Shown here piece by piece: positions 45,802-54,099 of a stretch of 64,000 bases of DNA. The translations under genes were made by a program, and so were the position numbers. The notes under the pieces were generated by a model. It had not been told where the DNA came from, ran no database searches, and saw only the letters and a list, made by a program, of their open reading frames with translations. Source of the DNA: Burkholderiales bacterium Ga0077543 (GTDB lineage: Bacteria > Pseudomonadota > Gammaproteobacteria > Burkholderiales > Burkholderiaceae_C); NCBI GenBank assembly GCA_001464055.1, contig LNET01000038.1, forward strand, positions 1-64,000, read 5' to 3'. Every line of letters starts with the position of its first letter. Position 1 is the first letter of the stretch.

Positions 45802-47082
45802 TCAGGCCCCGGCTGCGGCGCCAGGCACGGCCGGCAGCCCGCGCAGCACGCGCTGCGGGAACGGAATCTCCACGCCCAGTTCGTCGAACAACCGCAGGAT
45901 CGCGAGGTTGACGTCGCTGCGCACGTTGCCCTGTCCATTTTCAGGATCGGCAATCCAGAAGCCGATGGTCAACTCCAGACCGTCGGCCGCGAAATTCGTC
46001 AGCAGGACGCCGGGCCCAGGGTCGGCAATCACGCGCGGCACATTGCGCACGGTCTGGGCAAGGCGTGGCATCAACACCTCCACATCGGTGCCGTAAGCCA
46101 CCTGCACGATCGTGTTCAACGCCAGCCGGGAATCGGCCAGCGAGGCGTTTTCCACGCGCTGGGTGATCATCATCTCGTTCGGCACGATCGATTCGCGCCC
46201 GTTGATGGCGCGGATGACGGTGAAACGCGTGCTGATGTCGGTGATGCGGCCTTCGAAGTTGTCGACCTTGACGATGTCGCCGATGCGCATGCTGCGCTCG
46301 GCCAGGATGACGAAGCCGCTGACGTAGTTGGCCGCCAGCTTCTGCAGACCCAGGCCGATGCCCACGCCCAGCGCCCCGCCCAGCACGCTCAGCGCCGTCA
46401 GGTCGATGCCCGCCGCCGACAGCGCGAACATCAGGCCCACCACCAGCAAGAAGGCACGCAGGAAGTTCGCGGCCATCTTGCGGATCGACAGGTTGTCGGT
46501 GGCGCCCTGCAACAGCTTGGCTTCCAGCGCTGAAGACACCCACAGCGCAGCCACCAGCACCAGCACCGCGCTGATCACGCCTTCCAGCAGGTCGCGCACC
46601 GTCACCTGCGCACCACCGATCTTCCAGGTGATGGCGTCCAGTTCGTTCAGCACCAGGGGCAGGATGCCAGTGATCCACAGCACCACCGCCACCCAGGCGA
46701 TCCAGGACACGCTGCGCTCGACGATGCGCATCACGCCCGAAGTCGGGAACAGGCGGTGGAGCACGCGCACCACCAGCCGGATGACGACCAGCGAAGTCAG
46801 GATCGGCAGCACCACCCGGAACACCGTGATCGGCACTTCCAGCGGCGGCAGCGACAGCAGCCAGCGCGCCAGCAGTGCCAGCAGCAGCGCCAGCACCGGG
46901 AACAGCACGCCGCCGACAACGCCTTCGCCGAACCAGATCGACGCCGGCTGCGGTTCGGGCCCGCGGATCAACCGCACCAGGGTCCAGGCCAGGCCCAGGC
47001 AGCCGACCAGCACGCCCATCTCCAGCAGCGCGGCCGGCTGCAGCAGGGCCTGGGCGAAGCTGAAAAGGTCTTGCGCGAGCAT
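45802..47082 (-). CDS. MscS-family mechanosensitive channel
   Basis: A 426-residue membrane protein. About five N-terminal helices (residues 15-260) precede the MscS core. The pore helix is glycine/alanine rich: DLTALSVLGGALGVGIGLGLQKLAANYVSGFVIL. The beta domain follows with IGDIVKVDNFEGRITDISTRFTVIRAINGRESIVPNEMMI, a strong MscS signature, then the alpha/beta C-terminal domain. Such channels open under membrane tension to release solutes. The ATG shares its first base with the stop of the upstream deacetylase-like gene, so they are co-translated. Confidence 0.9.
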   Translation of the reverse strand: MLAQDLFSFAQALLQPAALLEMGVLVGCLGLAWTLVRLIRGPEPQPASIWFGEGVVGGVLFPVLALLLALLARWLLSLPPLEVPITVFRVVLPILTSLVVIRLVVRVLHRLFPTSGVMRIVERSVSWIAWVAVVLWITGILPLVLNELDAITWKIGGAQVTVRDLLEGVISAVLVLVAALWVSSALEAKLLQGATDNLSIRKMAANFLRAFLLVVGLMFALSAAGIDLTALSVLGGALGVGIGLGLQKLAANYVSGFVILAERSMRIGDIVKVDNFEGRITDISTRFTVIRAINGRESIVPNEMMITQRVENASLADSRLALNTIVQVAYGTDVEVLMPRLAQTVRNVPRVIADPGPGVLLTNFAADGLELTIGFWIADPENGQGNVRSDVNLAILRLFDELGVEIPFPQRVLRGLPAVPGAAAGA

Positions 47083-48020
47083 CAGGCTACGTCGGCCAGC
47101 ACACGCAGGTGTGCGGCCACGCTGCGCGCCAGCGCGCTGAGGTGGTAGCCGCCTTCCAGGCAACTGACGATTCGGCCCTGCGAGTGGCGCGCGGCCAGGT
47201 CGACCAGGCGCTGCGTCATCCACTCGTAATCGGCCTCGACCAGGCCCATCTGGCCGAGCTCGTCTTCGCGGTGGGCGTCGAAGCCGGCGCTGATGAACAC
47301 CATCTCGGGCCTGAATTCCTCGAGTGCGGGCATCCACATCGCGTCGATGGTGTCGCGCACCGCCGGACCCCGGGTGTAGGGTGGCACCGGCACGTTGACC
47401 ATGTTCGTGCCCTTGGGCACGGCGCCGCTGTAAGGGTAGAGCGGATGCTGGAAGAAGCTGCACATCAGCACGCGCTCGTCGCCGGCGATGATGTCTTCGG
47501 TGCCGTTGCCGTGGTGCACGTCGAAGTCGATGATGGCCACGCGCTCCAGGCCGTGTTCGTCGAGCGCATGGCGCGCGGCGATGGCCACGTTGTTGAAGAA
47601 GCAAAAGCCCATGGTCTGGTCGCGCGTGGCGTGGTGGCCGGGCGGGCGCACGGCACAGAAGGCGTTGCGCGCGCGGCCGGCCAGCACGTCGTCGGTGGCG
47701 GCCACGGCCGCCCCTGCCGCATGCAGCGCGGCGGCCAGGGTGCCTGGGCAGGCAATCGTGTCGGGGTCCATGGCCTTGCTTTGGCCGCCGTCGCGCACCC
47801 GTTCGAGCAGGTCGGACACCTCGGCCACGTAACCCGAAGTGTGCGCACGGCCGATCTGCTTCGGGGTGGCCGGCGGCGCTTCACGGAAATCGAGCGCCAC
47901 GTCCAGCCCGGTGGCCAGCAGGTGGTCGTGGATCGCGTCCAGCCTTTGGGGGCATTCCGGGTGGCCCTCGCCCATGTCGTGCAGACGACAGGCGGGATGG
48001 CTGTAGAAGGCAGTGCTCAT
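47082..48020 (-). CDS. Histone-deacetylase-family amidohydrolase
   Basis: A 312-residue zinc amidohydrolase of the HDAC/acetylpolyamine/AcuC superfamily. The active site is complete: RPPGHHATRDQTMGFCFFNNVAIAA (histidine dyad), IIDFDVHHGNGTEDI (zinc Asp and His), ISAGFDAHREDELGQM (zinc Asp) and CLEGGYHLSALA. Bacterial members remove acetyl groups from polyamines, acetyl-CoA synthetase or other targets; which applies here is unknown. The ATG at 48020 is chosen by homology. It lies 41 bases from the divergent moxR start. Confidence 0.9.
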   Translation of the reverse strand: MSTAFYSHPACRLHDMGEGHPECPQRLDAIHDHLLATGLDVALDFREAPPATPKQIGRAHTSGYVAEVSDLLERVRDGGQSKAMDPDTIACPGTLAAALHAAGAAVAATDDVLAGRARNAFCAVRPPGHHATRDQTMGFCFFNNVAIAARHALDEHGLERVAIIDFDVHHGNGTEDIIAGDERVLMCSFFQHPLYPYSGAVPKGTNMVNVPVPPYTRGPAVRDTIDAMWMPALEEFRPEMVFISAGFDAHREDELGQMGLVEADYEWMTQRLVDLAARHSQGRIVSCLEGGYHLSALARSVAAHLRVLADVA

Positions 48021-48061
48021 CGGGTGATCAGGGGCTGGGCAGTTCGGGTATGGTCCCATGC

Positions 48062-48988
48062 ATGGACATGTCTCTTGCGCGCCAGCTTGCAAAACTGGTC
48101 GATCAGATTAGCACGATCGTCGTCGGCAAACGCTCCCAGGTCGAGGACAGCATGGCCTGCCTGCTGGCCGGCGGCCATCTGCTGATCGAGGACGTTCCCG
48201 GCGTCGGCAAGACGACGCTGGCCCACACCCTGGCCATCAGCCTTGGGCTGCGCTTCTCGCGGGTGCAATTCACTGCCGACCTGATGCCCAGCGACCTGAT
48301 CGGCGTCAGCGTGTTCGAACGCGCCGCCGACAAGTTCGTCTTCCACCCCGGCCCGGTGTTCAGCCAGGTGTTGCTGGCCGACGAGATCAACCGCGCCGGG
48401 CCGAAGACGCAGAGTGCGCTGCTCGAGGCGATGGAAGAGCAGCAGGTGTCGGTGGAAAACGAGACCCGGCCGCTGCCCCGGCCCTTCTTCGTCATCGCCA
48501 CGCAGAACCCCAGCGACCAACTCGGCACCTATCCGCTGCCGGAAAGCCAGCTCGACCGCTTCCTGCTGCGCATCACCCTGGGCTACCCCGACCGCGCGTC
48601 GGAACGCCTGCTGCTGGCCGGCACCGACCGCCGCCACGCCGCGCAGCAGCTGCAGCCGGTGATGCGCCCGGGCGAACTCGAGGCCGCGCAGGCTGCGGTG
48701 CTGCAGATCCGCGCCAGCGACCCGCTGCTCGACTACCTGCAGAACCTGATCGCCGCCACGCGCAGCGGCAGCTGGTTCACCGAGGGCCTGTCGCCGCGGG
48801 CCGGCATCGCGGTGCTGCGCGCGGCCAAGGCGCGGGCACTGATGGCCGGGCGCGACTACGTGGCGCCCGACGACGTGCAGGCCATCCTGCCGCAGGCCAT
48901 CGCCCACCGCCTGACGCCCGTGCCCGGCAGCGGCCGTGGCCCGGTCGAGCAGGTGCGTGCGATGGTCGAAGCCACCCCGATCCCGTGA
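48062..48988 (+). CDS. MoxR-family AAA+ ATPase
   Basis: A 308-residue AAA+ chaperone. Walker A is EDVPGVGKTTLAHTLA and Walker B is VLLADEINRAGPKTQSALLEAMEE, with the sensor ATQNPSDQLGTYPLPESQLDRFL and the C-terminal lid SPRAGIAVLRAAKARALMAGRDYV. MoxR proteins act with VWA/DUF58 and transglutaminase partners to remodel or load cofactors into proteins. ATGs exist at 48050, 48062 and 48068; TATGGT (48049-48054) ends seven bases before 48062, so that start is chosen. The next gene overlaps (GTGA). Confidence 0.92.
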   Translation: MDMSLARQLAKLVDQISTIVVGKRSQVEDSMACLLAGGHLLIEDVPGVGKTTLAHTLAISLGLRFSRVQFTADLMPSDLIGVSVFERAADKFVFHPGPVFSQVLLADEINRAGPKTQSALLEAMEEQQVSVENETRPLPRPFFVIATQNPSDQLGTYPLPESQLDRFLLRITLGYPDRASERLLLAGTDRRHAAQQLQPVMRPGELEAAQAAVLQIRASDPLLDYLQNLIAATRSGSWFTEGLSPRAGIAVLRAAKARALMAGRDYVAPDDVQAILPQAIAHRLTPVPGSGRGPVEQVRAMVEATPIP

Positions 48989-49959
48989 CGGCGCGGGCTG
49001 CGGTGGGCGGTGGTTCGCCGCGCGCGCGCATCGGCCAGTGGCTGCAGGCGCGCTTGCCGGTCAGCGACACCCAGAAGCTGACGCAGCGCAACGTGTACAT
49101 CCTGCCCACGCGTTCGGGCCTGGCCTTTGCGCTGACCCTGGTGGTGATGCTGCTGGCCGCCATCAATTACCAGCTGAACCTTGGCTTTGCGCTGACCTTC
49201 CTGCTGGCAGGTGCCGGCATCGTGTCGATGCACATGACCCACAACACCCTGCGCGGGCTCACCCTGCACCTGCGCCCGCCGCGGCCGGTGTTCGCAGGCG
49301 ACGCCGCCTCGCTGGAAGTGGTGCTGACCAACCCCGGCAACACCCGGCATGCGCTGGGCCTGCGCCTGCAGCAGGCAGCGGCCGGCACCGCCGTCTGGTG
49401 CGATGTGCCGGGGCAGGGTCAGCAGATCGCCCATCTCAGCATCCAGCCCGCCCACCGTGGCTGGCACACCGTGCCGACACTGGTGATCGAGTCGGTGTTC
49501 CCCTTCGGCCTGTTCAGGGCCTGGTCGGTCTGGCGACCGGAGTCGCGGGTGCTGGCCTGGCCCACGCCGGAAACGCCGCCGCCGCCGCTGCCCGCCACCG
49601 CCGGCAGCCGCGGCGACGAACAGGCCGCACGCCGCGGCGAGGGCGGTGAACTCGACGGCGTGCGGCCCTGGCGCCGTGGCGACACCATGCGCCAGGTGGT
49701 TTGGAAGAAGGTGGCGCGCAGTGGCGAACTCGTCAGCCGCGAGACCAGCCACGCCGCTGCGCGCGAACTCTGGCTGCGCTGGGGCGACACCCAGCTGGGT
49801 GGCACCGAAGCCCGCTTGTCGCGCCTGGCCGCCTGGGTCCTGGCCGCAGAACGCGAAGGCCTGGCCAGCGGCCTGACACTGCCAGGCCGCGAACTGCCGC
49901 CCGGCCTGGGCGAAGCCCACCGCCGCGCCGCGCTGGACCTGCTGGGGCAGTGGCAATGA
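48985..49959 (+). CDS. DUF58 domain membrane-linked protein
   Basis: A 324-residue protein starting at GTG that overlaps the moxR stop. Two adjacent N-terminal membrane helices (about 42-80, GLAFALTLVVMLLAAINY and FALTFLLAGAGIVSMHM) are followed by a region ending in the DUF58 motif with GVRPWRRGDTMRQVVWKKVARSGELVSRE, a VWA-related fold. It is a usual second member of moxR-DUF58-transglutaminase operons, probably receiving ATP-driven action from MoxR at the membrane. Function is not known in detail. Confidence 0.89.
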   Translation: MTARAAVGGGSPRARIGQWLQARLPVSDTQKLTQRNVYILPTRSGLAFALTLVVMLLAAINYQLNLGFALTFLLAGAGIVSMHMTHNTLRGLTLHLRPPRPVFAGDAASLEVVLTNPGNTRHALGLRLQQAAAGTAVWCDVPGQGQQIAHLSIQPAHRGWHTVPTLVIESVFPFGLFRAWSVWRPESRVLAWPTPETPPPPLPATAGSRGDEQAARRGEGGELDGVRPWRRGDTMRQVVWKKVARSGELVSRETSHAAARELWLRWGDTQLGGTEARLSRLAAWVLAAEREGLASGLTLPGRELPPGLGEAHRRAALDLLGQWQ

Positions 49960-52064
49960 ACACTGCTGGGGAGACCCGCGCCGCCGATCCCGGCGCCGGG
50001 GTCGGGGTCGGGGTCGGAATCGGCCAGCGCTGGCGCGACAGCCTGCTGCCGCGGCGCCTGCCCCAGCACCTGCCGCGCGAAGCCCGCGACACGCTCTTCC
50101 ACATCGTCGTCATCGCCTGGGCGATCCTGCCGCACCTGATGCACCTGCCGGTGTGGTGCGGCGTGATGGCCGGCGCCGTGCTGCTGTGGCGCGCGCGGCT
50201 GGCCTGGACCGCGTCCAGCCTGCCCAGCCGCTGGCTCGTCAGCGGGCTTCTGGTCGTGGCCACGGCGTTGACGCTGTGGGGCGAACGCGCCCTGCTCGGC
50301 AAGGAAGCCGGCGTCACGATGCTGGTGGTGCTGCTGACGCTGAAAACCCTGGAACTGCGCGCCCGGCGCGACGCGCTGGTGGTCTTCTTCCTCGGTTTCT
50401 TCCTCGTGCTGACGCACTTCCTGTATTCGCAGTCTCTGGTCACCGGGCTGTGGATGCTGGTGGCGGTGTGGGGCCTGCTGACGGCTCTGGTGCTGGCCCA
50501 TATGCCGGTGGGCCGGCCGGCGCTGAAGTCCGCGGGCGCGGTGGCGGCCAAGGCGGCGCTGCTGGGCTTGCCGGTGATGGCGGTGCTGTTCATGCTGTTC
50601 CCGCGCATCGGGCCGCTGTGGGGCCTGCCGCAAGACGCCGCCGGCCGCACCGGCTTGTCGGGCACGCTGCGCATGGGCGGCGTGGCCGAGATCGCCAACG
50701 ACGACAGCATCGCGCTGCGCGTGCGCTTCTTCGGCACGCCGCCGGCGCCGCAGCAGATGTACTTTCGCGGGCCGGTGCTGTCCAGCTTCGACGGCCGCGA
50801 ATGGACACGTCTGCGGCCGACCTTCCCGGCGGCGCTGCGCCCGCGCGCCGACGTCGAGCTCATCGGGCAGCCGCTGCGCTACGAAATGACTGTCGAGCCC
50901 AGTCGCCTGCCCCTGCTGCCGCTGCTGGAACTGACCCCCGACCGCCCCGGCGCCGCGCCCGAGATTCCGGGCTGGATGCTGACATTGCGCCCCGACGTGC
51001 AATGGCAGGTGGATCGCCCGATCAGCGACCGGCTGCGCGTTTCGGCCAGCGCCTGGCTGCAGCATCGCCACGGCCCGCGCGAAGACATCATCGGCCTGCG
51101 CGACCTGGTGCAGCTGCCTGCCGGCTACAACCCACGCACCATGCAATGGGCCGCAGACCTGCGCGCCGCGCCCGGCATGATGGAGGCCGACGCACGCACC
51201 CTGGCCCAGGCCGTGATGCAGCACATCGCCACCGCCGGCTTCACCTACACGCTGGAGCCCGGCACCTATGGCCGCGACGCGGTCGACGAGTTCTGGTTCG
51301 ACCGCAAGCTGGGCTTCTGCGAACACTTCGCTGCGTCCTTCGTCGTCGTCATGCGCGCGCTGGACGTGCCCGCGCGCATCGTCACCGGCTATCAGGGCAC
51401 CGACCCCGAGCCCCAGGACGGCTACTGGATCGTGCGCCAGAGCAACGCCCACGCCTGGGCCGAATACTGGCAGCCGGGCGAAGGCTGGGTACGGGTGGAC
51501 CCCACTGCGGCCGTTGCCCCCGACCGCGTCGAGATCGGCCGCAGCCTGCAGCCCGCGCCGGGTTTGGTGGCCGGGGCGATGCAGACTTTCAACCCGGCGC
51601 TCGCGGCCGAGCTGCGCGCCCAGTGGGAGGCCATCAACAACCGCTGGAACCAGTGGGTGCTGAACTATTCGCGGCAGCAGCAGTTCAACCTGCTCGAGAA
51701 GCTGGGCGTCGAGCGCCCGAGCTGGCAGGACCTGGCCACGACCCTGATCGGCCTGCTGTGCGCGGCCAGCCTGGCCGGCGCCGGCTGGGCCTGGTGGGAC
51801 CGGCGCCGGCAAGACCCCTGGCAACGCCTGCAACGCCGCGTGCAGGCGCGCTTGCAGGCGCTGGGGGTGGACGTGCAAGCCCACCATGCGCCGCGTGAAC
51901 GCGCGGCACGTGTGCGCGCCCGGCTCGGCGCCGCAGGCGAGGCCGCAGCCGCCCAGCTGGACCGGCTGGACGCGCTTCGCTACGACGCCACCGCAGCGCG
52001 CTCGGCGCGCTGGACCGGCCACCGCGCCTGGTGGCGTGAATTCCGCCAGCAACTGCCGAGCTGA
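49956..52064 (+). CDS. TgpA-like transglutaminase (DUF3488 + transglutaminase core)
   Basis: A 702-residue membrane enzyme, the third gene of the operon (ATGA overlap with DUF58). The N-terminus has a GVGVGVGIG run encoded by three GGGGTC hexamers (49998-50015), then about six membrane helices (DUF3488). The periplasmic transglutaminase core has the Cys-His-Asp triad: Cys in LGFCEHFAASFVVVMRALDVPARIVTGYQG, His in NAHAWAEYW and Asp in WVRVDPTAAV. A last membrane helix (LATTLIGLLCAASLAGAGWAWW) precedes a cytoplasmic domain of about 100 residues. The Pseudomonas homologue TgpA is essential, but the substrate is unresolved. Confidence 0.91.
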   Translation: MNTAGETRAADPGAGVGVGVGIGQRWRDSLLPRRLPQHLPREARDTLFHIVVIAWAILPHLMHLPVWCGVMAGAVLLWRARLAWTASSLPSRWLVSGLLVVATALTLWGERALLGKEAGVTMLVVLLTLKTLELRARRDALVVFFLGFFLVLTHFLYSQSLVTGLWMLVAVWGLLTALVLAHMPVGRPALKSAGAVAAKAALLGLPVMAVLFMLFPRIGPLWGLPQDAAGRTGLSGTLRMGGVAEIANDDSIALRVRFFGTPPAPQQMYFRGPVLSSFDGREWTRLRPTFPAALRPRADVELIGQPLRYEMTVEPSRLPLLPLLELTPDRPGAAPEIPGWMLTLRPDVQWQVDRPISDRLRVSASAWLQHRHGPREDIIGLRDLVQLPAGYNPRTMQWAADLRAAPGMMEADARTLAQAVMQHIATAGFTYTLEPGTYGRDAVDEFWFDRKLGFCEHFAASFVVVMRALDVPARIVTGYQGTDPEPQDGYWIVRQSNAHAWAEYWQPGEGWVRVDPTAAVAPDRVEIGRSLQPAPGLVAGAMQTFNPALAAELRAQWEAINNRWNQWVLNYSRQQQFNLLEKLGVERPSWQDLATTLIGLLCAASLAGAGWAWWDRRRQDPWQRLQRRVQARLQALGVDVQAHHAPRERAARVRARLGAAGEAAAAQLDRLDALRYDATAARSARWTGHRAWWREFRQQLPS

Positions 52065-52083
52065 TGCCGAGCTGACGCCGTCG

Positions 52084-52107
52084 CACCCTGGGGCCGACCC
52101 CAGGGTG
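52084..52107. terminator. Strong hairpin after the moxR-DUF58-tgpA operon
   Basis: CACCCTGGGG and CCCCAGGGTG form a perfect 10-bp stem with loop CCGA, 20 bases after the tgpA-like stop. No T tract follows, so it may act with Rho, as an mRNA end protector, or as an unrelated inverted repeat. Confidence 0.55.
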
Positions 52108-52171
52108 ATGTAAGCCGTTGCAACTGCTTGCAGCTCACCCTGGTTGCTTTCCGAGCTTGCGGGGGCCGGTT

Positions 52172-52188
52172 GGCACTGGAACAGTGCC
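52172..52188. promoter_or_regulatory. Palindrome upstream of the toxin gene (possible operator)
   Basis: GGCACTG-GAA-CAGTGCC is a perfect seven-base inverted repeat 32 bases before the toxin start, overlapping TTGGCA, a possible -35 box (52170-52175). It could be a repressor site or a hairpin that hides the weak ribosome-binding site. The -24/-12 spacing does not fit sigma-54. Confidence 0.4.
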
Positions 52189-52219
52189 GATATCGCACTC
52201 ACGACCCGGGACAACACCC

Positions 52220-53443
52220 ATGGAAGCCCCGTCTGCCAGCACCGCCCGAGCCGCCACCGAACGTCTGAACCCGGCGCGCTTCGATGCCGGTGGCGACAAC
52301 CCCGTGGCCAGCCCGGTCACTGGCGCCGACATCGTCGCTCGCCACACCGCAGGTCGCCGCGTCGACTTCGCAGCCATTGCCGCCGACCTGCGCCAGGAGA
52401 TCCGCCAGCGCCCCGATGAGGCCACCCGGCTGACGCTGCAGGCGATGGAGGAGCTTGCAGCCGACGACCGAGATGAACTGGCGCATTCCTTCGTCGAAGC
52501 GCACAGCGACGCCGAGCTGCGCAGCCTGGGCGCCAGCGACGCCGGGCGCGGCGCGCTGGCGCTGGCGGTGAACGAGCTCGCCCGGGGCTCCGTCTACCGC
52601 GACGAAGCCGCGCAGGTGCGGCGCGTCGGCACGGCGCTGGACACCCGCATCGACGTTTCAGTCAATGCCGGCTGGAGCTGGGAACGTGTCTCGGGTGCCG
52701 TCCACACGGTGCTGGACCTGGCAGGCTTCATCCCGGGCCTGGGCGCCATCCCCGACCTGATCAACGCCGGGCTCTACGCCGTCGAAGGCGACATGGAAAA
52801 CGCGGCCTTGTCGGGGGTGGCTGCCATACCGCTGTTCGGAGACGGCGCCAAGGGCGCGACCATGGCCGCCCGCGCCGGGCGCGAGGTGCTGCAGGCCGGG
52901 GCACGCCAGGGCGACGAGGCGCTGGGTGCAGGCAGCGTGCTGCTGCGCCAGGGCGACGAGGCATTGGACGCAGCACGGCGCGGCGCCGACACGCCCGGCG
53001 GGGTGAGCTTCGAAGCCACCTTGCGTGGCCAGCGCGTGACGCTGGAAGGCATCGAAATGCGCAGCGTCGACTACATGAGGCGCGACCGCGCCAGCTATGA
53101 CGCCCTGCGCAGCGCTTTCGACAACGGCGTGCGCCGCGACTTCCTGCAGTCGCTGGCTGGCAGCCCCGAACACCTGGCCGCGCTGCGCCGGGCCGGGCTC
53201 GACGACACGGCCATCGAACGCCTGGCGCAGGGGCGCGTGCCGCAGGGCTGGCAGGTGCACCACAAGCTGCCGCTGGACGATGGCGGCACCAACGCCTTCG
53301 ACAATCTGGTCCTGATTCGCAACGACCCGTATCACCTGGCTCTGAACAACGCCCAGCGGCAACTGGTCGGCGGCCTCGAACTCGGACAGACTGCGCGCGT
53401 GGACTGGCCGGTGGTGCCTGGCGTGGTCTACCCGCCACAATAA
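52220..53443 (+). CDS. Polymorphic-toxin-like protein with pretoxin region and C-terminal HNH nuclease
   Basis: A 407-residue protein with no signal peptide. Residues 1-155 are charged, helical and unrecognised. About 160-225 is a hydrophobic pretoxin-like segment (VLDLAGFIPGLGAIPDLINAG, then AALSGVAAIPLFGDGAKG), seen in many secreted polymorphic toxins just ahead of the toxic domain. The C-terminus (about 300-407) is an HNH/ββα-metal nuclease: WQVHHKLPLDDGGTNAFDNL with His347-His348, then NDPYHLALNN with His372. It would cut DNA or RNA in a rival cell. There is no RHS, PAAR, VgrG, LXG or CDI element, so the delivery route is unknown. A SMI1-like immunity gene follows at once. Confidence 0.75.
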   Translation: MEAPSASTARAATERLNPARFDAGGDNPVASPVTGADIVARHTAGRRVDFAAIAADLRQEIRQRPDEATRLTLQAMEELAADDRDELAHSFVEAHSDAELRSLGASDAGRGALALAVNELARGSVYRDEAAQVRRVGTALDTRIDVSVNAGWSWERVSGAVHTVLDLAGFIPGLGAIPDLINAGLYAVEGDMENAALSGVAAIPLFGDGAKGATMAARAGREVLQAGARQGDEALGAGSVLLRQGDEALDAARRGADTPGGVSFEATLRGQRVTLEGIEMRSVDYMRRDRASYDALRSAFDNGVRRDFLQSLAGSPEHLAALRRAGLDDTAIERLAQGRVPQGWQVHHKLPLDDGGTNAFDNLVLIRNDPYHLALNNAQRQLVGGLELGQTARVDWPVVPGVVYPPQ

Positions 53444-53453
53444 GGAGCCTGCA

Positions 53454-53915
53454 ATGACCCTGGCGAGCATGACAACCGACCCCCTGGCCCTGATCCAGGC
53501 CGAGCAGCGGCGCGCCGGCGAGCGCGTGCACCCGGGTGCCAGCGCCGCGGCCTGTCAGGCCCTGAACGACGAAGTCCGGCGACGCCATGGCGTCGACCTG
53601 CCCGCCGGCTACCTGGCCTTCTTGCGCCGCAGCGACGGCCTGGACTTCAACGGCCTGGTGATCTACGACAGCGCCTCGACACCCGAACAGCCCCGCCACG
53701 GCTTCTGGCAAGGCCTGCTGTCAGCCAACGAAGCCTGGCGCGACGACCCTGCCCTGGCCGACTGGCTGGTGCTGGGCGACAACGACACCGAGCTGCTGGC
53801 CTGGCACCTGCCCAGCGGTGTGTTCAGCCGTCTGGACCGGGTGGGACTGGACCGCAGCACGAACTTCCCCAGCGTCGAGGCCCTGCTGGAAGCGGCATTG
53901 CAAGAGCGGCTCTGA
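53454..53915 (+). CDS. SMI1/KNR4-YrhA-like immunity protein
   Basis: A 153-residue protein of the SMI1/KNR4-like (YrhA) class, which commonly protects against nuclease toxins. It shows LNDEVRRRHGVDLPAGYLAFLRRSDGLDFNGLVIYDS, GLLSANEAWRD and VLGDNDTELLAWHLPSGVFSRLD, the expected order for the family. It starts 10 bases after the toxin stop with a strong AAGGAG six bases before ATG 53454 (an in-frame ATG also lies at 53469). The strong ribosome-binding site for immunity versus the weak one for the toxin fits a protective pair. Binding to this toxin is inferred from position only. Confidence 0.75.
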   Translation: MTLASMTTDPLALIQAEQRRAGERVHPGASAAACQALNDEVRRRHGVDLPAGYLAFLRRSDGLDFNGLVIYDSASTPEQPRHGFWQGLLSANEAWRDDPALADWLVLGDNDTELLAWHLPSGVFSRLDRVGLDRSTNFPSVEALLEAALQERL

Positions 53916-54043
53916 CCCGGCTTGGCCACGGCCTGCCCGCGCAGACCAGGGCGTGCAGGATTTGACGGACGCAGCCCGTTTGCCGGGCCCGCCTGTCCAG
54001 AAAGCAGACTGGCAGCTCCAGTGCAGTGCCTGAAGCGTCGAAG

Positions 54044-54073
54044 ACCGGATCAAGCCCTTTCGGGCCTTCCGGT
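54044..54073 (+). terminator. Hairpin after the immunity gene
   Basis: ACCGG and CCGGT, enclosing AAGCCC and GGGC with loop TTTC, form a long imperfect stem-loop about 130 bases after the immunity stop and 27 bases before the next start. No T tract follows. It might end the toxin-immunity transcript. Confidence 0.4.
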
Positions 54074-54099
54074 CACTTCGAAGCTTCTCCCGCTGCTGC

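Noticed and set aside
52170-52200. Possible sigma-54 promoter (TGGCAC) before the toxin gene
   Set aside because: The invariant GC of the -12 element is not at the right distance (GG-N10-GC is not met).
49419-52217. A 932-residue open frame on the minus strand opposite the DUF58 and transglutaminase genes
   Set aside because: It is a by-product of high-GC codon use: low-complexity composition (Q, R, G, H), no recognisable domain, and fully antisense to well-supported genes with clear motifs.
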